A DNA stretch of 64,000 nucleotides from Bhargavaea ullalensis (GTDB lineage: Bacteria; Bacillota; Bacilli; Bacillales_A; Planococcaceae), in NCBI RefSeq assembly GCF_040545425.1, contig NZ_JBEPLW010000004.1. One strand, written 5' to 3'. The translations under genes and the position numbers were made by a program. A model generated the notes under the pieces. It saw nothing but the letters and a program-made list of their open reading frames with translations. It had not been told where the DNA came from and did not search any database. Positions 7,807-15,790 of this stretch are shown piece by piece (position 1 is the first letter of the stretch; each line of letters begins with the position of its first letter).

Positions 7807-9004
7807 GAGAGTTGAGGATAAGGAACTCGCCGAATGGCTCAGGTCCGTTCCAAAGCCCGAAGACGGGAGAAACCGGGAAGACGTGCTGGCGCGGCTGAAA
7901 AAAGATCCGAGGCTCAACAAGAAAAAAAGATTGGCGGGTAAATGGATCCCCGCAGGTGTCGCAGCGGCTGCGCTGCTCACATTTGGAGCGCTGTTCGCGT
8001 CCATGACCGGAGGATGGAACCATGCAAAGAATGATTCCGCAAAAGAAGACACCGCCGTCATGACCCGCGAGAGTACGGATGACGCCGCACCGGCCGATTT
8101 CAGCAGGGCAATGGATGCGGAAAATGGAGAAGATTCTCAGTCCCAGGACGCCGCTGAAACGGCGCAAATGTTCAGTGGAGCCGTTTATCCGCAAGATGCC
8201 GAAGGATACACGCCATTCACCATCGGTCTTTCCGACCAGGCTGCCGCAATTCCGGTGACGCTGCTGATTCCTGATGAGAAGGTGAAGGAAGACTTTGGCG
8301 GAGCCGTGCCCGGCAAGGTGGACCTGTATAACCGATACTCGGAAGAAATCGGCGAGCAGTCGCTCGGATTTGACGATTACCATCCGTACAAAGGGACAGT
8401 ATCGCAGAAAGGCGGTGATCTCGTCATCAATCTTGCCCCTGGTCATCCTTACGACGGATCCGGCGGTGCAGTCAAATTGTTGCAGTCATCGCTGATCGAG
8501 ACCTTTTCGGGGTTTGACCGCATCCTGCTGGAAGACGAAGAGGGGAACCCTGCAGACTTCGATCAGGTGGGGAAAACGGAACCGATCTTTCCGGAATCCC
8601 GAAAGGATGTGCCTTTCTACGCATTTGAGAAGACAGACGGGACGACCGTCCTTGCACCGGACCTGGAACAGGAGGCGGAAGATCCTGCGGAAGCAATGTT
8701 CCTCATGAAGAGCCGCTCAAACGACCTCTATTCGCCGGTCATTCCCGAAGACTCAGATTTTACGGTCGAACTGCCGGAACGCGGTGATACCCTCACAGTA
8801 CGTTTCGATCGGCCGTTTGACTTCGCGACGATGAGTCCGGCGGAGGCGGCCCGGATGATCGACGGCATGGCGCTGACGGCGGCTGGTTCCGGACTGCGGA
8901 TCCGGTTCGTCAATGCTGCGAACGCACCTGCCGGATATGACCTGTCCGGTCCGCTTCCGCTTCCGCTCGGTCCGAACGGTGTCACAGCGAATCTGCGCCC
9001 GTGA
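7796..9004 (+). CDS. rsiX: Anti-sigma factor RsiX
   Basis: RsiX is a membrane protein that holds SigX inactive until an envelope signal arrives. The 402-residue protein has a short cytoplasmic N-terminus (1-49), one membrane span (about 50-69) and a long extracytoplasmic domain rich in acidic residues and proline. The ATG overlaps the sigX stop, so partner and inhibitor are translationally coupled. The outer domain is like that of B. subtilis RsiX in layout; identity rests mainly on context. The PrsW protease gene in this window is known for RsiW, and whether it acts here is unknown. Confidence 0.82.
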   Translation: MDDERVEDKELAEWLRSVPKPEDGRNREDVLARLKKDPRLNKKKRLAGKWIPAGVAAAALLTFGALFASMTGGWNHAKNDSAKEDTAVMTRESTDDAAPADFSRAMDAENGEDSQSQDAAETAQMFSGAVYPQDAEGYTPFTIGLSDQAAAIPVTLLIPDEKVKEDFGGAVPGKVDLYNRYSEEIGEQSLGFDDYHPYKGTVSQKGGDLVINLAPGHPYDGSGGAVKLLQSSLIETFSGFDRILLEDEEGNPADFDQVGKTEPIFPESRKDVPFYAFEKTDGTTVLAPDLEQEAEDPAEAMFLMKSRSNDLYSPVIPEDSDFTVELPERGDTLTVRFDRPFDFATMSPAEAARMIDGMALTAAGSGLRIRFVNAANAPAGYDLSGPLPLPLGPNGVTANLRP

Positions 9005-9011
9005 AGGACGC

Positions 9012-9036
9012 TGCCGGAAACCTTCCGGCAATGTTT
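9012..9036 (+). terminator. Terminator after rsiX
   Basis: Eight-base arms 9012-9019 and 9023-9030 pair perfectly around a 3-base loop, followed by ATGTTTT. The T-run is short. Confidence 0.6.
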
Positions 9037-9092
9037 TCTGACGGCTAATCCGGATGAATAACTGTTGAACGGACAGCCACCGGGCTGGAGTG

Positions 9093-9121
9093 TTTACATT
9101 CCGCCAAATTTCACGTATGAT
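9093..9121 (+). promoter_or_regulatory. SigA promoter of the FMN riboswitch-ribU unit
   Basis: TTTACA (9093-9098) and TATGAT (9116-9121) are spaced by 17 bases, a near-consensus housekeeping promoter. The expected transcript starts about 25 bases before the riboswitch. Confidence 0.75.
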
Positions 9122-9150
9122 AAAGAGGAATAAAAACTAAAGATCTGATT

Positions 9151-9276
9151 CATCTTCGGGGCCGGGTGAAATTCCCGACCGGCGGTGATGGGGCAACGAC
9201 CCCTAAGCCCGCGAGCCGCAAGGCAGGATTTGGTGAGATTCCAAAGCCGACAGTACAGTCTGGATGGGAGAAGGTG
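9151..9276 (+). promoter_or_regulatory. FMN riboswitch (RFN element)
   Basis: The conserved RFN segments are present in order: CGGGGCCGGGTGAAATTCCC, ACCGGCGGTGATG, AGCCCGCGAGCC, TTTGGTGAGATTCCAAAGCC, GACAGTACAGTCTGGATG and GAGAAGG. The closing P1 helix forms between 9151-9157 and 9270-9276 (7 bp including a wobble). RFN RNAs bind flavin mononucleotide. Here a terminator follows, so FMN should stop transcription before ribU. Confidence 0.96.
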
Positions 9277-9330
9277 AAGGCACGGCTGTTTCCGCTTGCT
9301 GCGGTGACGCCTGTTTGGACTTGCCTTTCT

Positions 9331-9358
9331 CCCCTGAGCACTTTTGCTCGGGGGTTTT
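9331..9358 (+). terminator. Riboswitch-controlled terminator before ribU
   Basis: Arms 9331-9339 and 9346-9354 form a 9-bp stem with one wobble, followed by TTTT. It sits between the FMN aptamer and the ribU start, as the expression platform. Confidence 0.85.
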
Positions 9359-9422
9359 ATATTGGCATGGCCGGCAGCCGTCCTTCCTTCGTTGGAGTGA
9401 ATCGACTGAAGGAGAGAAAACC

Positions 9423-10004
9423 ATGAAGAAGAACCGCCTGCGATCCATGATCGCCATTGCCATGCTCAGCAGTATCTCGTTTGTCCTCATGCTATTCAAT
9501 TTCCCGCTGCCGCCGTTTCCGGCCTTCTTGAAGGTCGACTTCAGTGAAGTGCCCGCAATCATTGCGGCGATCACGATGGGGCCGGTGGCCGGAATCCTTG
9601 TGGAACTGTTCAAAAATATCCTCGACTGGCTCTTTGCCGGCAGTCCGACCGGCGTCCCGGTCGGCCACATGGCCAACTTCACGACCGGTGTCCTGTTCAT
9701 CATGCCGGTCTGGTGGGTGTATCACCGCCTGTCCAACACGAAGGGCATGACGACCGGCCTCATCATCGGTACTCTGTCGATGGCAGTCGGCATGAGCCTG
9801 CTCAACTACGTCCTGTTCCTCCCGCTTTACACGAAGTTCATGAACTTCCCGGTCTTGTCCGGCGGGGAACTGTACTCCATGGTCGTCCTCGGCATTCTGC
9901 CGTTCAATATCCTGAAAGGAATCATCCTGGCCGCGATCGTCCTGCTCTTGTTCCGCAGCATGCAGACCTGGATCACCAAGCAGCGAGCCGCCCATCAGGC
10001 CTGA
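9423..10004 (+). CDS. ribU: Riboflavin transporter, ECF S-component RibU
   Basis: RibU binds riboflavin outside the cell and works with the general EcfA/A'/T energy module, which is not in this window. The 193-residue protein is highly hydrophobic with about six spans. The family signature appears in MGPVAGILVELFKN, PVGHMANF and LPFNILKG. The longest open frame starts inside the riboswitch; the true start is ATG 9423 with AAGGAGAG upstream. Control by the FMN riboswitch supports the riboflavin substrate. Confidence 0.94.
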   Translation: MKKNRLRSMIAIAMLSSISFVLMLFNFPLPPFPAFLKVDFSEVPAIIAAITMGPVAGILVELFKNILDWLFAGSPTGVPVGHMANFTTGVLFIMPVWWVYHRLSNTKGMTTGLIIGTLSMAVGMSLLNYVLFLPLYTKFMNFPVLSGGELYSMVVLGILPFNILKGIILAAIVLLLFRSMQTWITKQRAAHQA

Positions 10005-10068
10005 TTCCGGAAAAAGCCGTCCGGCCGCAACCAACCCAAGTGTGCCGGGCCCAACTTGATAAAATGCA

Positions 10069-10110
10069 AAAGGAGCCGACACCGCCGTTACGGGGTGTCG
10101 GCTCCTTTCG
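10069..10110 (+). terminator. Terminator after ribU
   Basis: A stem of about 14-15 bp pairs 10069-10083 with 10094-10108, with A-rich sequence before it and TTT after it. It may work on both strands. Confidence 0.75.
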
Positions 10111-10193
10111 TCTCTGCAGACGGTTCCGCAATCTTGTCCAAGAACGGAAAGGCAGGGCTATCCGCCAAGTGCCGGAATTCGCCGCAATACGTC

Positions 10194-10310
10194 AAAAAGC
10201 AAGGACCGGCGGGCGTCTTCTGCGGGAAGCCGGCCGGGACTCCGCACGGCTGCAGGCCGGAGGAGGCTTGGTCGCTGGCCCGCGGAAAGCAGCCAGAGTC
10301 CTTGCTTTTT
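10194..10310. repeat. 117-bp palindromic intergenic repeat
   Basis: Perfect 13-base terminal inverted repeats (10194-10206 and 10298-10310) enclose about 91 bases that are themselves rich in short inverted pairs (GCCGGCC, GGCCGG, CCGCGG). Read on the minus strand it has the order CTGCTTTCCGCGGGC, AAGCCTCCTC, TTCCCGCAG known to me from dispersed repeats in Bacillaceae and Planococcaceae. The ends carry A5/T5 runs, so it can also terminate fer on the minus strand. There is no coding frame worth calling. Confidence 0.7.
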
Positions 10311-10369
10311 GCATTTTCCGTGGAGGGAATTATCTTTTGAGACCGCCCGCCTTGGATGGAAAAGAGCGT

Positions 10370-10618
10370 TTATTCGTATTTGAGCGGATCCCCGTCGAAC
10401 GGGCTGTCGGCCATCTTGATGGAATCGGTCGGGCAGCCGTCGCAGGCATCTTCCATGTCGTCCAGCAGCTCTTCTGGAACTTCGGCAGTCCCCGTGTTAT
10501 CATCAAGGATAACAAAAGACAGGCCTTCGTCGTCATAATCATATATGTCAGGGGCAGCGGCTCCGCAGGCCCCGCATGCAATGCATGTGTCCTGATCAAC
10601 TATCGTGAACTTCGGCAT
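10370..10618 (-). CDS. fer: [4Fe-4S] ferredoxin
   Basis: A small acidic 82-residue electron carrier with one [4Fe-4S] cluster. The ligands are C12, C15 and C18 in TCIACGACG, and C62 in DGCPTDS; C59 is the remnant of the second cluster motif. Length and sequence match the Bacillus Fer family, which donates electrons to cytochromes P450 and fatty acid desaturases. AAGGAGAG lies before the ATG on the minus strand. It is divergent from ypbB, as in B. subtilis. Confidence 0.95.
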   Translation of the reverse strand: MPKFTIVDQDTCIACGACGAAAPDIYDYDDEGLSFVILDDNTGTAEVPEELLDDMEDACDGCPTDSIKMADSPFDGDPLKYE

Positions 10619-10720
10619 GTGTTTCTCTCCTTCTTTCTCTTCAATCCGAACATTCCTTCCTCATTCTAATGCTGTTTTGGACGCTTATCAACTAGTAGAC
10701 TTGTGAACCGGGGGTGCGGG

Positions 10721-11764
10721 ATGAGCTTTCAAGATATATTGCTTGCCATCATCAGCCGTCTGGACGGGGAGCGGTACAAGCACGCCGCCTTCCATCTCAT
10801 GAAAGGGAAGCGGTCCGGCCAGACGCTGCAGGATACAGAATACTACAGGCTGCATCCGTTTTTCGGGATGTTGCCTTCTTTGGGCAACGACGATTTTGAC
10901 GAGGCGTATGGCCGGCTGTCTGAAGAAGGCCTGATCATCGAATCCGCAGAAGGCATCGTGTCCCTGACGGATGCCGGCAGGAACAAGGCCCGGACGCTTC
11001 CCGCAACCCGGCTCAACGGCTGGGTGTACCGCGGCAGGGAACGCATATTTTTCTCGCGGCTCTCGCTCGCCGTTCAAACGGTGTCCAACCTGGCTGCCGG
11101 CAGGCGGGGCTTCTTGCCGGTGACGAACGATCCTGCAATCCAGGGGGATGTCCGGCGCCTGCTGTTGGCTTTCCGCGGAACCGGTTCGGCGGAAACGTTC
11201 CGGAGAGAAATTGTCGTCAGCCTGGAGGAAAGCGGCATGGAGCCGGGCCGGCTGTCAAGGCTTGCGGCAAGGCTGAGCGGTGCCGGGATCTCCGGCATGA
11301 CCTGGGATCAGCTTTCGGAAGCCACCGGACTAAAGCCGATCGACCTGAAGACAGAACTGGTGGAGACTCTCCATATCTGGCTCTCCGTGATCGAGGGAGG
11401 CCGCTATGCATGGCTGTCCGCACTCGCGGAAGGAATCAGGCCGGACAGCTTGCTCACCGGATCCGCACGCAAGACCGAGGAGTTGTACCGGAGCGGTCTG
11501 CCGATGGGGGCGATTGCGGTGCAGCGTGGCTTGAAGATGAGCACGATCGAGGATCATTTCATCGAGATTGCGATCAATGATCCGGAATTTCCCCTTGATC
11601 ATTTCGTATCCGATGCTGATGCGGAAGCGGTGGAGAGGGAGATAAACCGTCTTAAAACGAGAAAGCTGAGCGTGCTCAAGGAGAAGTTCCAGAACCTTTC
11701 CTATTTCCAGCTAAGACTGGTCATGGCACGCGCCGGAAAGGGGGAGCCGCATGGGGCCGTCTGA
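10721..11764 (+). CDS. ypbB: YpbB, helix-turn-helix protein linked to RecQ
   Basis: A 347-residue protein of the YpbB family, of unknown biochemical role, encoded directly before the RecQ helicase in many Bacillales. The N-terminal half contains the conserved YKHAAFHLMKGKRSGQTLQD segment. A C-terminal helix-turn-helix (about 240-275, SGLPMGAIAVQRGLKMSTI) resembles the helicase-associated HTH. An in-frame GTG at 10703 is possible, but the GGGGGTG ribosome site supports ATG 10721. It overlaps recQ by 14 bases, so a shared function in DNA repair is plausible. Confidence 0.8.
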   Translation: MSFQDILLAIISRLDGERYKHAAFHLMKGKRSGQTLQDTEYYRLHPFFGMLPSLGNDDFDEAYGRLSEEGLIIESAEGIVSLTDAGRNKARTLPATRLNGWVYRGRERIFFSRLSLAVQTVSNLAAGRRGFLPVTNDPAIQGDVRRLLLAFRGTGSAETFRREIVVSLEESGMEPGRLSRLAARLSGAGISGMTWDQLSEATGLKPIDLKTELVETLHIWLSVIEGGRYAWLSALAEGIRPDSLLTGSARKTEELYRSGLPMGAIAVQRGLKMSTIEDHFIEIAINDPEFPLDHFVSDADAEAVEREINRLKTRKLSVLKEKFQNLSYFQLRLVMARAGKGEPHGAV

Positions 11765-13232
11765 ACAAACAGCCGTGCCGGCCGAATTGACGGAACTGCT
11801 AAAGCAAGTGACCGGCTTTGACGCTTTCCGGCCGGGCCAGGAAGAAGTCATCCGCTCTGTCCTGGCAGGCCGGGACACGATCGCCGTGCTGCCGACGGGG
11901 GCCGGCAAGTCGCTGTGCTATCAGCTGCCGGTCCATTTGACGGGCGGCACGGTGCTGATCGTTTCTCCGCTCCTGTCGCTCATGGAAGATCAGGTTGCCC
12001 GCATGAAAAGCGAGGGGGAAAAAAGCGTCGCGGCGCTGAACTCATTCCTGACGCCGCCTGAAAAGTCGGCCGTCCTTCGGAATCTTGGCGGCTACCGGTT
12101 CATTTTCACTTCGCCCGAGATGCTCATGCAGCGGCATGTCTCGGACCGGCTGAATGAGCTGGACATCGCCTACATCGTGGCGGATGAGGCGCACTGTATT
12201 TCGCAGTGGGGATTTGACTTCCGCCCGGACTACCTCCGGCTCCGCCAGTGGCTGGAAGGACTCCGCCGCCGCCCTCCCGTCCTTGCACTGACCGCGACGG
12301 CTTCGGAGGAGGCAATCCGGGATATCGAAGCTTACTTGTTGATGGACCGCCCGGTGAAGTTCATTTATCCGCCCGACCGGCCGAATATCGCCCTCCAGAT
12401 CGTCCCGCTTGCGGGCAGGGAAGAGAAAACGGAATGGATCCTTCAGGAAATCCCGGTTACAACCGGCCCCGGCATCCTTTATGTGCAATCTAGAAAGCGG
12501 GCCGAAGAGCTTGCCGAAAGGCTGCGCGGCTGCCGCGTGGCCGCAGCCGCCTTCCATGCCGGGATGGAAAAGGAAGACCGGATGCTTGTCCAGCAGCAGT
12601 TCCTCAACGGGGAGCTGGAGTGGATCTGTGCGACGAATGCTTTTGGAATGGGCATCGACAAACCGGACGTCCGGCACGTGATCCATGATCAGCTCCCTTC
12701 TTCGGCAGCCCAGTACATCCAGGAGATCGGAAGGGCGGGCCGGGACGGCGGGCAATCGCTGGCAACGCTCCTGTATTCAGGGCAGGATGCGGAAACGGCG
12801 ATGTTCATCGCACTCGACGAACTTCCCGACCCGGCCGTTGTCCGATTTCTTGCAGACTGTATCGCTTCGGGAGAAAATGCCCGGACCGCAGGCGAGCGGG
12901 CAGGCCTGTCCGAAACGGCAGTCCGTGTGGCCTCTTACTGGATCGGGGAGGAAGGTGCGGACGGAGCCGCGGCCAGGATGGAGGCGCTCGCCGCAGGCAA
13001 GCGCCGTGGTATTTCCGAAATGGTCCGTTTTGCAGAAGGAGAAGGATGCATCCGGGAACGGCTCCTTTCCCTGTTTGGAGCGACGCCCGCTCAGCAGACC
13101 GGGCAGTGCTGTTCCGGTTGCGGGCTCAGGATGGAGGAATTCCGGAACGGCCGGACGCCGGGCGGGGAAGCCCCTGCTTTGAGCGGCTGGAAAGAGCGGA
13201 TCGGCCGTCTGTTCAACCTTTCGACTCTTTAA
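11751..13232 (+). CDS. recQ: ATP-dependent DNA helicase RecQ (short RecS type)
   Basis: A 3'-5' superfamily 2 DNA helicase acting in recombinational repair. Motif I is LPTGAGKS at about 47-54, the DEAH box with the aromatic-rich loop is DEAHCISQWGFDFRPDY at about 145, and motif VI is QEIGRAGRDGG. A cysteine cluster near the C-terminus (QCCSGCG) fits the RecQ zinc site. At 493 residues it lacks an HRDC domain, like the shorter RecS of B. subtilis. GGGGGAG precedes the ATG, inside ypbB. Confidence 0.93.
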   Translation: MGPSEQTAVPAELTELLKQVTGFDAFRPGQEEVIRSVLAGRDTIAVLPTGAGKSLCYQLPVHLTGGTVLIVSPLLSLMEDQVARMKSEGEKSVAALNSFLTPPEKSAVLRNLGGYRFIFTSPEMLMQRHVSDRLNELDIAYIVADEAHCISQWGFDFRPDYLRLRQWLEGLRRRPPVLALTATASEEAIRDIEAYLLMDRPVKFIYPPDRPNIALQIVPLAGREEKTEWILQEIPVTTGPGILYVQSRKRAEELAERLRGCRVAAAAFHAGMEKEDRMLVQQQFLNGELEWICATNAFGMGIDKPDVRHVIHDQLPSSAAQYIQEIGRAGRDGGQSLATLLYSGQDAETAMFIALDELPDPAVVRFLADCIASGENARTAGERAGLSETAVRVASYWIGEEGADGAAARMEALAAGKRRGISEMVRFAEGEGCIRERLLSLFGATPAQQTGQCCSGCGLRMEEFRNGRTPGGEAPALSGWKERIGRLFNLSTL

Positions 13233-13237
13233 TGGCG

Positions 13238-13266
13238 TTTACTTTTCCGACATCATTCGGCATAAT
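13238..13266 (+). promoter_or_regulatory. SigA-type promoter for ypbE
   Basis: TTTACT (13238-13243) and CATAAT (13261-13266) are 17 bases apart. The -35 overlaps the first bases after recQ. Confidence 0.55.
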
Positions 13267-13299
13267 ATGAGTACGACCTTTTGATGGAGGGAGACGGCC

Positions 13300-14136
13300 A
13301 TGGCGAACGACGATTACAGGCAGAAGTTTGAAGAGCACCGTCAGGAAATCACGGTCGGTGATAACAACGGGCAGCCGGACAAGCCGTTGACGCGTGCGGA
13401 GTTGCACGGCAAAAAATCGCCGTCTTCCGCTAAACGCAAAAGACCCGAGGATAAAAAGAAAAAACAGAAGAAAAGCCGAGGCGGCTGGCTGATCAACACG
13501 CTGTTGATCCTGTTCATGCTGATCCCGATTTCTCTGTTCGTCTATGTATATTATTTCTACGATCCGATCGACAGCGGAAACGCGGCTTCGATCGAGAACG
13601 GGCTGGAAGTGGACTCTTCGGTCTCCGGGGATGAACTGGAACCGCCGGAAGACGGAGAAACGGCTGCTGTTGCCGACCAGAAAGCCGAAGAAGAGCGAAA
13701 AAAAGCCGAACAGCAAAAGCTGGAAGAGCAAAAGCGCCAGGAAGAGCAGCAAAAGCTGGAGGAACAAAAACGCCTGGAGGAACAGCAGAAGCTGGAGGAA
13801 CAGAAACGCCTGGAGGAACAGAAACGCCAGGAAGAGCAAAAGCGCCAGGAAGAGCAGCGGCTCGCCGAACAGAAAAAGCAGGAAGAACAGCGGCGTTTGG
13901 AGGAGCAGCGCAAGATTGAAGCCCAGAAAAAGGCCGAAGAGCAAAAGAAACAGCAAGAACAGCAGAACGAACAGCCTGCACAGGGAAGCCGCACGCATAC
14001 CGTGAAGCCGGGCGAAACACTGTACCGGATTTCAGTTAATCTTTACGGTTCCGGTGACGGAGTCGACAAGATCAAGCGGGCAAACGGCCTCACTTCCAAT
14101 GAAATCTCTGTCGGGCAGACGCTGATCATCCCGTAA
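13300..14136 (+). CDS. ypbE: Membrane-anchored LysM protein YpbE
   Basis: A 278-residue envelope protein. The N-terminal 60 residues are charged and cytoplasmic, one membrane span covers about 63-87, and residues 128-222 form a long Glu/Gln/Lys/Arg coiled coil made of EEQKRQEEQ/LEEQQK units. The last 46 residues are a LysM domain (THTVKPGETLYRIS to SVGQTLIIP), which binds peptidoglycan sugars. The coil may act as a rigid spacer from membrane to wall. The repeats are also visible as DNA repeats at 13680-13965. GGAGGGAG precedes the ATG. Confidence 0.85.
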   Translation: MANDDYRQKFEEHRQEITVGDNNGQPDKPLTRAELHGKKSPSSAKRKRPEDKKKKQKKSRGGWLINTLLILFMLIPISLFVYVYYFYDPIDSGNAASIENGLEVDSSVSGDELEPPEDGETAAVADQKAEEERKKAEQQKLEEQKRQEEQQKLEEQKRLEEQQKLEEQKRLEEQKRQEEQKRQEEQRLAEQKKQEEQRRLEEQRKIEAQKKAEEQKKQQEQQNEQPAQGSRTHTVKPGETLYRISVNLYGSGDGVDKIKRANGLTSNEISVGQTLIIP

Positions 14137-14219
14137 TTTCGGTTTTGATGAAGGAAATGGCGTCCTCTGCATCGAATCTCTGAAACAGGCAGGAAAAATT
14201 CAGGGAACGGGGTGCAGCC

Positions 14220-14849
14220 ATGTTTGTCAGAAGCGTAATGATACCGAAAGAGAAATGCGTGACCGTACAGGTCGGAGAACCGCTGTCGAAAGTGCTGGAA
14301 TTGCTCCGCCGGGAAGATATCGACGCGCTGCCGGTTCTGGAAGGCACGAAGTACCGCGGGATCATCAACCAGTATTTAACGTACGAAGCCTATTTCCATT
14401 CAGGCAAGGACAAGCAGTCCTATCTGGAAGAGACACCGCTTTCCGATATCGTCATCCGAAAAGACATCACACTTTCTCTTGAGGACGTGTTCGAGAAGTC
14501 CTTTCTTGAAATCAGCGACTTCCCGATCATTGCCGTCACGGAGGGTGAGGAATTCCTCGGCATCATCACTCGCCCGGATATCGTCAAACAGGTGAAAAGC
14601 GCATTCGGAATGGAACGGCGCGGCGTGAGGATCACCTTCACTTCTGTGGAAACCGAAGGCCAGATCGCGCGGCTCGGCGAATTGCTGAGAAAGTTCCACG
14701 AATCGGTCATCTCGCTCGTCACCTTCGATGAGACGGATAAACTGCTCCGCAGAATCGTACTGAAGATCGACAAAAGCGACAATCTGGATAAATTCCGTGA
14801 AAACCTCGAGAAATCAGGATTCCGTGTCCTGCATATCCATGAGGACTGA
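14220..14849 (+). CDS. Tandem CBS-domain protein with ACT-like C-terminus
   Basis: A 209-residue cytoplasmic protein with two CBS motifs (about 5-60 and 75-130), which usually bind adenine nucleotides, and a C-terminal segment (about 138-208) with the pattern of an ACT fold. The layout is that of AcuB, but this copy stands apart from acuA and acuC, so the name is not applied. It stands alone, with ypbE 83 bases upstream and a terminator downstream. A nucleotide-sensing role is inferred from the domains; the partner is unknown. Confidence 0.75.
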   Translation: MFVRSVMIPKEKCVTVQVGEPLSKVLELLRREDIDALPVLEGTKYRGIINQYLTYEAYFHSGKDKQSYLEETPLSDIVIRKDITLSLEDVFEKSFLEISDFPIIAVTEGEEFLGIITRPDIVKQVKSAFGMERRGVRITFTSVETEGQIARLGELLRKFHESVISLVTFDETDKLLRRIVLKIDKSDNLDKFRENLEKSGFRVLHIHED

Positions 14850-14856
14850 AAGGCGG

Positions 14857-14890
14857 AAAAGGCAGGGGCCAACAACCTTTGCCTTTTTTT
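14857..14890 (+). terminator. Terminator after the CBS gene
   Basis: AAAAGGCA (14857-14864) pairs with TGCCTTTT (14880-14887), with extra GG/CC pairs inside, then a T-run. Confidence 0.7.
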
Positions 14891-14995
14891 GCTGCAAAGA
14901 ATACGATAAGATGAACCGCCTATGAAAACGGGTATAGGAATTTGCGGCACATACCGGCGATGCGGCCGGCCTGAAACAGCCAGAGACAAGGAGAA

Positions 14996-15781
14996 GTGAT
15001 TCAAACGTACAGGGAACTCTTATTGGGTGCGGCTGCTGCGTCTGCGGCGCTGCTCGGCTATATGGCGGCAAGCGCCAAACATGCTACCATCCGGCGTCAT
15101 GACGCCGTCGTCAGCGGAAGCGGGGACGGCGAGGGGCCGGCATTATTTTTCATTTCGGATATCCACCGACGACGCGTGACCGATTCGCTCATCCGCGGGG
15201 CGGGCGGTCCGTTTGACGCAGTCATCATCGGCGGCGACCTCGCGGAAGGCGGTGTGCCGGCCGGCAGGATCCGGGACAATGTGAAGAAACTGGCCGGGCT
15301 GGGTCCGGTTTATTACGTCTGGGGCAACAATGACCGCGAAGCCGGCGAAGAGGTGATCCGCGACAGCATCCTTGCGGCCGGGGGAAAGATTTTGGACAAT
15401 GAATCGGTCAGACTGGCAGGAAAGGGCCAGCGATGGATGCTCGTCGGCACGGACGACACTTCTTCGTACAACGTGGACATTGCGAAGGCGTTTGACGGCA
15501 TCCGGGCAGACGATGCCGTTATTTTCGTCAGCCACTCTCCAACCGTTTTCGACATGCTCGGGGACGGATACGATCCCGCCGTCCGGATCGCCGGGCACAC
15601 ACACGGCGGGCAGATCCGGCTCGGCCGGTTCGGGATGCTTGAAAAAGGATCATTTCAATCCGATAATGGAAAAGTGAAGCTTGTGAGCAACGGATACGGA
15701 ACGTCTCTTCTGCCATTGCGCCTCGGTGCGCCGGCGGAAGTACATGTAATCCGGCTCCGGGCAGAAAAGGAACGGAATTAG
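14996..15781 (+). CDS. ypbG: Metallophosphoesterase YpbG
   Basis: A calcineurin-like phosphoesterase of 261 residues with an N-terminal hydrophobic stretch (about 8-24) that may anchor it. The metal-binding motifs appear in order: SDIH, GGDLAEGG, GNND, SHSP and GHTHGG. The natural substrate is unknown. The start is GTG 14996 following AAGGAG with very short spacing (2 bases), so the exact start is uncertain; a TTG at 15023 is an alternative. The next gene ypdA follows after 9 bases. Confidence 0.8.
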   Translation: MIQTYRELLLGAAAASAALLGYMAASAKHATIRRHDAVVSGSGDGEGPALFFISDIHRRRVTDSLIRGAGGPFDAVIIGGDLAEGGVPAGRIRDNVKKLAGLGPVYYVWGNNDREAGEEVIRDSILAAGGKILDNESVRLAGKGQRWMLVGTDDTSSYNVDIAKAFDGIRADDAVIFVSHSPTVFDMLGDGYDPAVRIAGHTHGGQIRLGRFGMLEKGSFQSDNGKVKLVSNGYGTSLLPLRLGAPAEVHVIRLRAEKERN

Positions 15782-15790
15782 GTGAAGAAC

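Noticed and set aside
9713..10669. Open frame of 318 codons on the + strand through the ribU end, the palindrome and fer
   Set aside because: It runs out of frame through ribU, crosses the terminator and repeat, and is antisense to fer; no ribosome site and no family resemblance.
13680..13965. CRISPR-like regular DNA repeats
   Set aside because: The spacing follows codons of a coiled coil, there are no distinct spacers and no cas genes.
13213..13998. 261-codon minus-strand frame rich in Leu and Phe
   Set aside because: Antisense of the Glu/Gln/Lys coiled-coil repeat; the membrane-like look is an artefact of codon complement.
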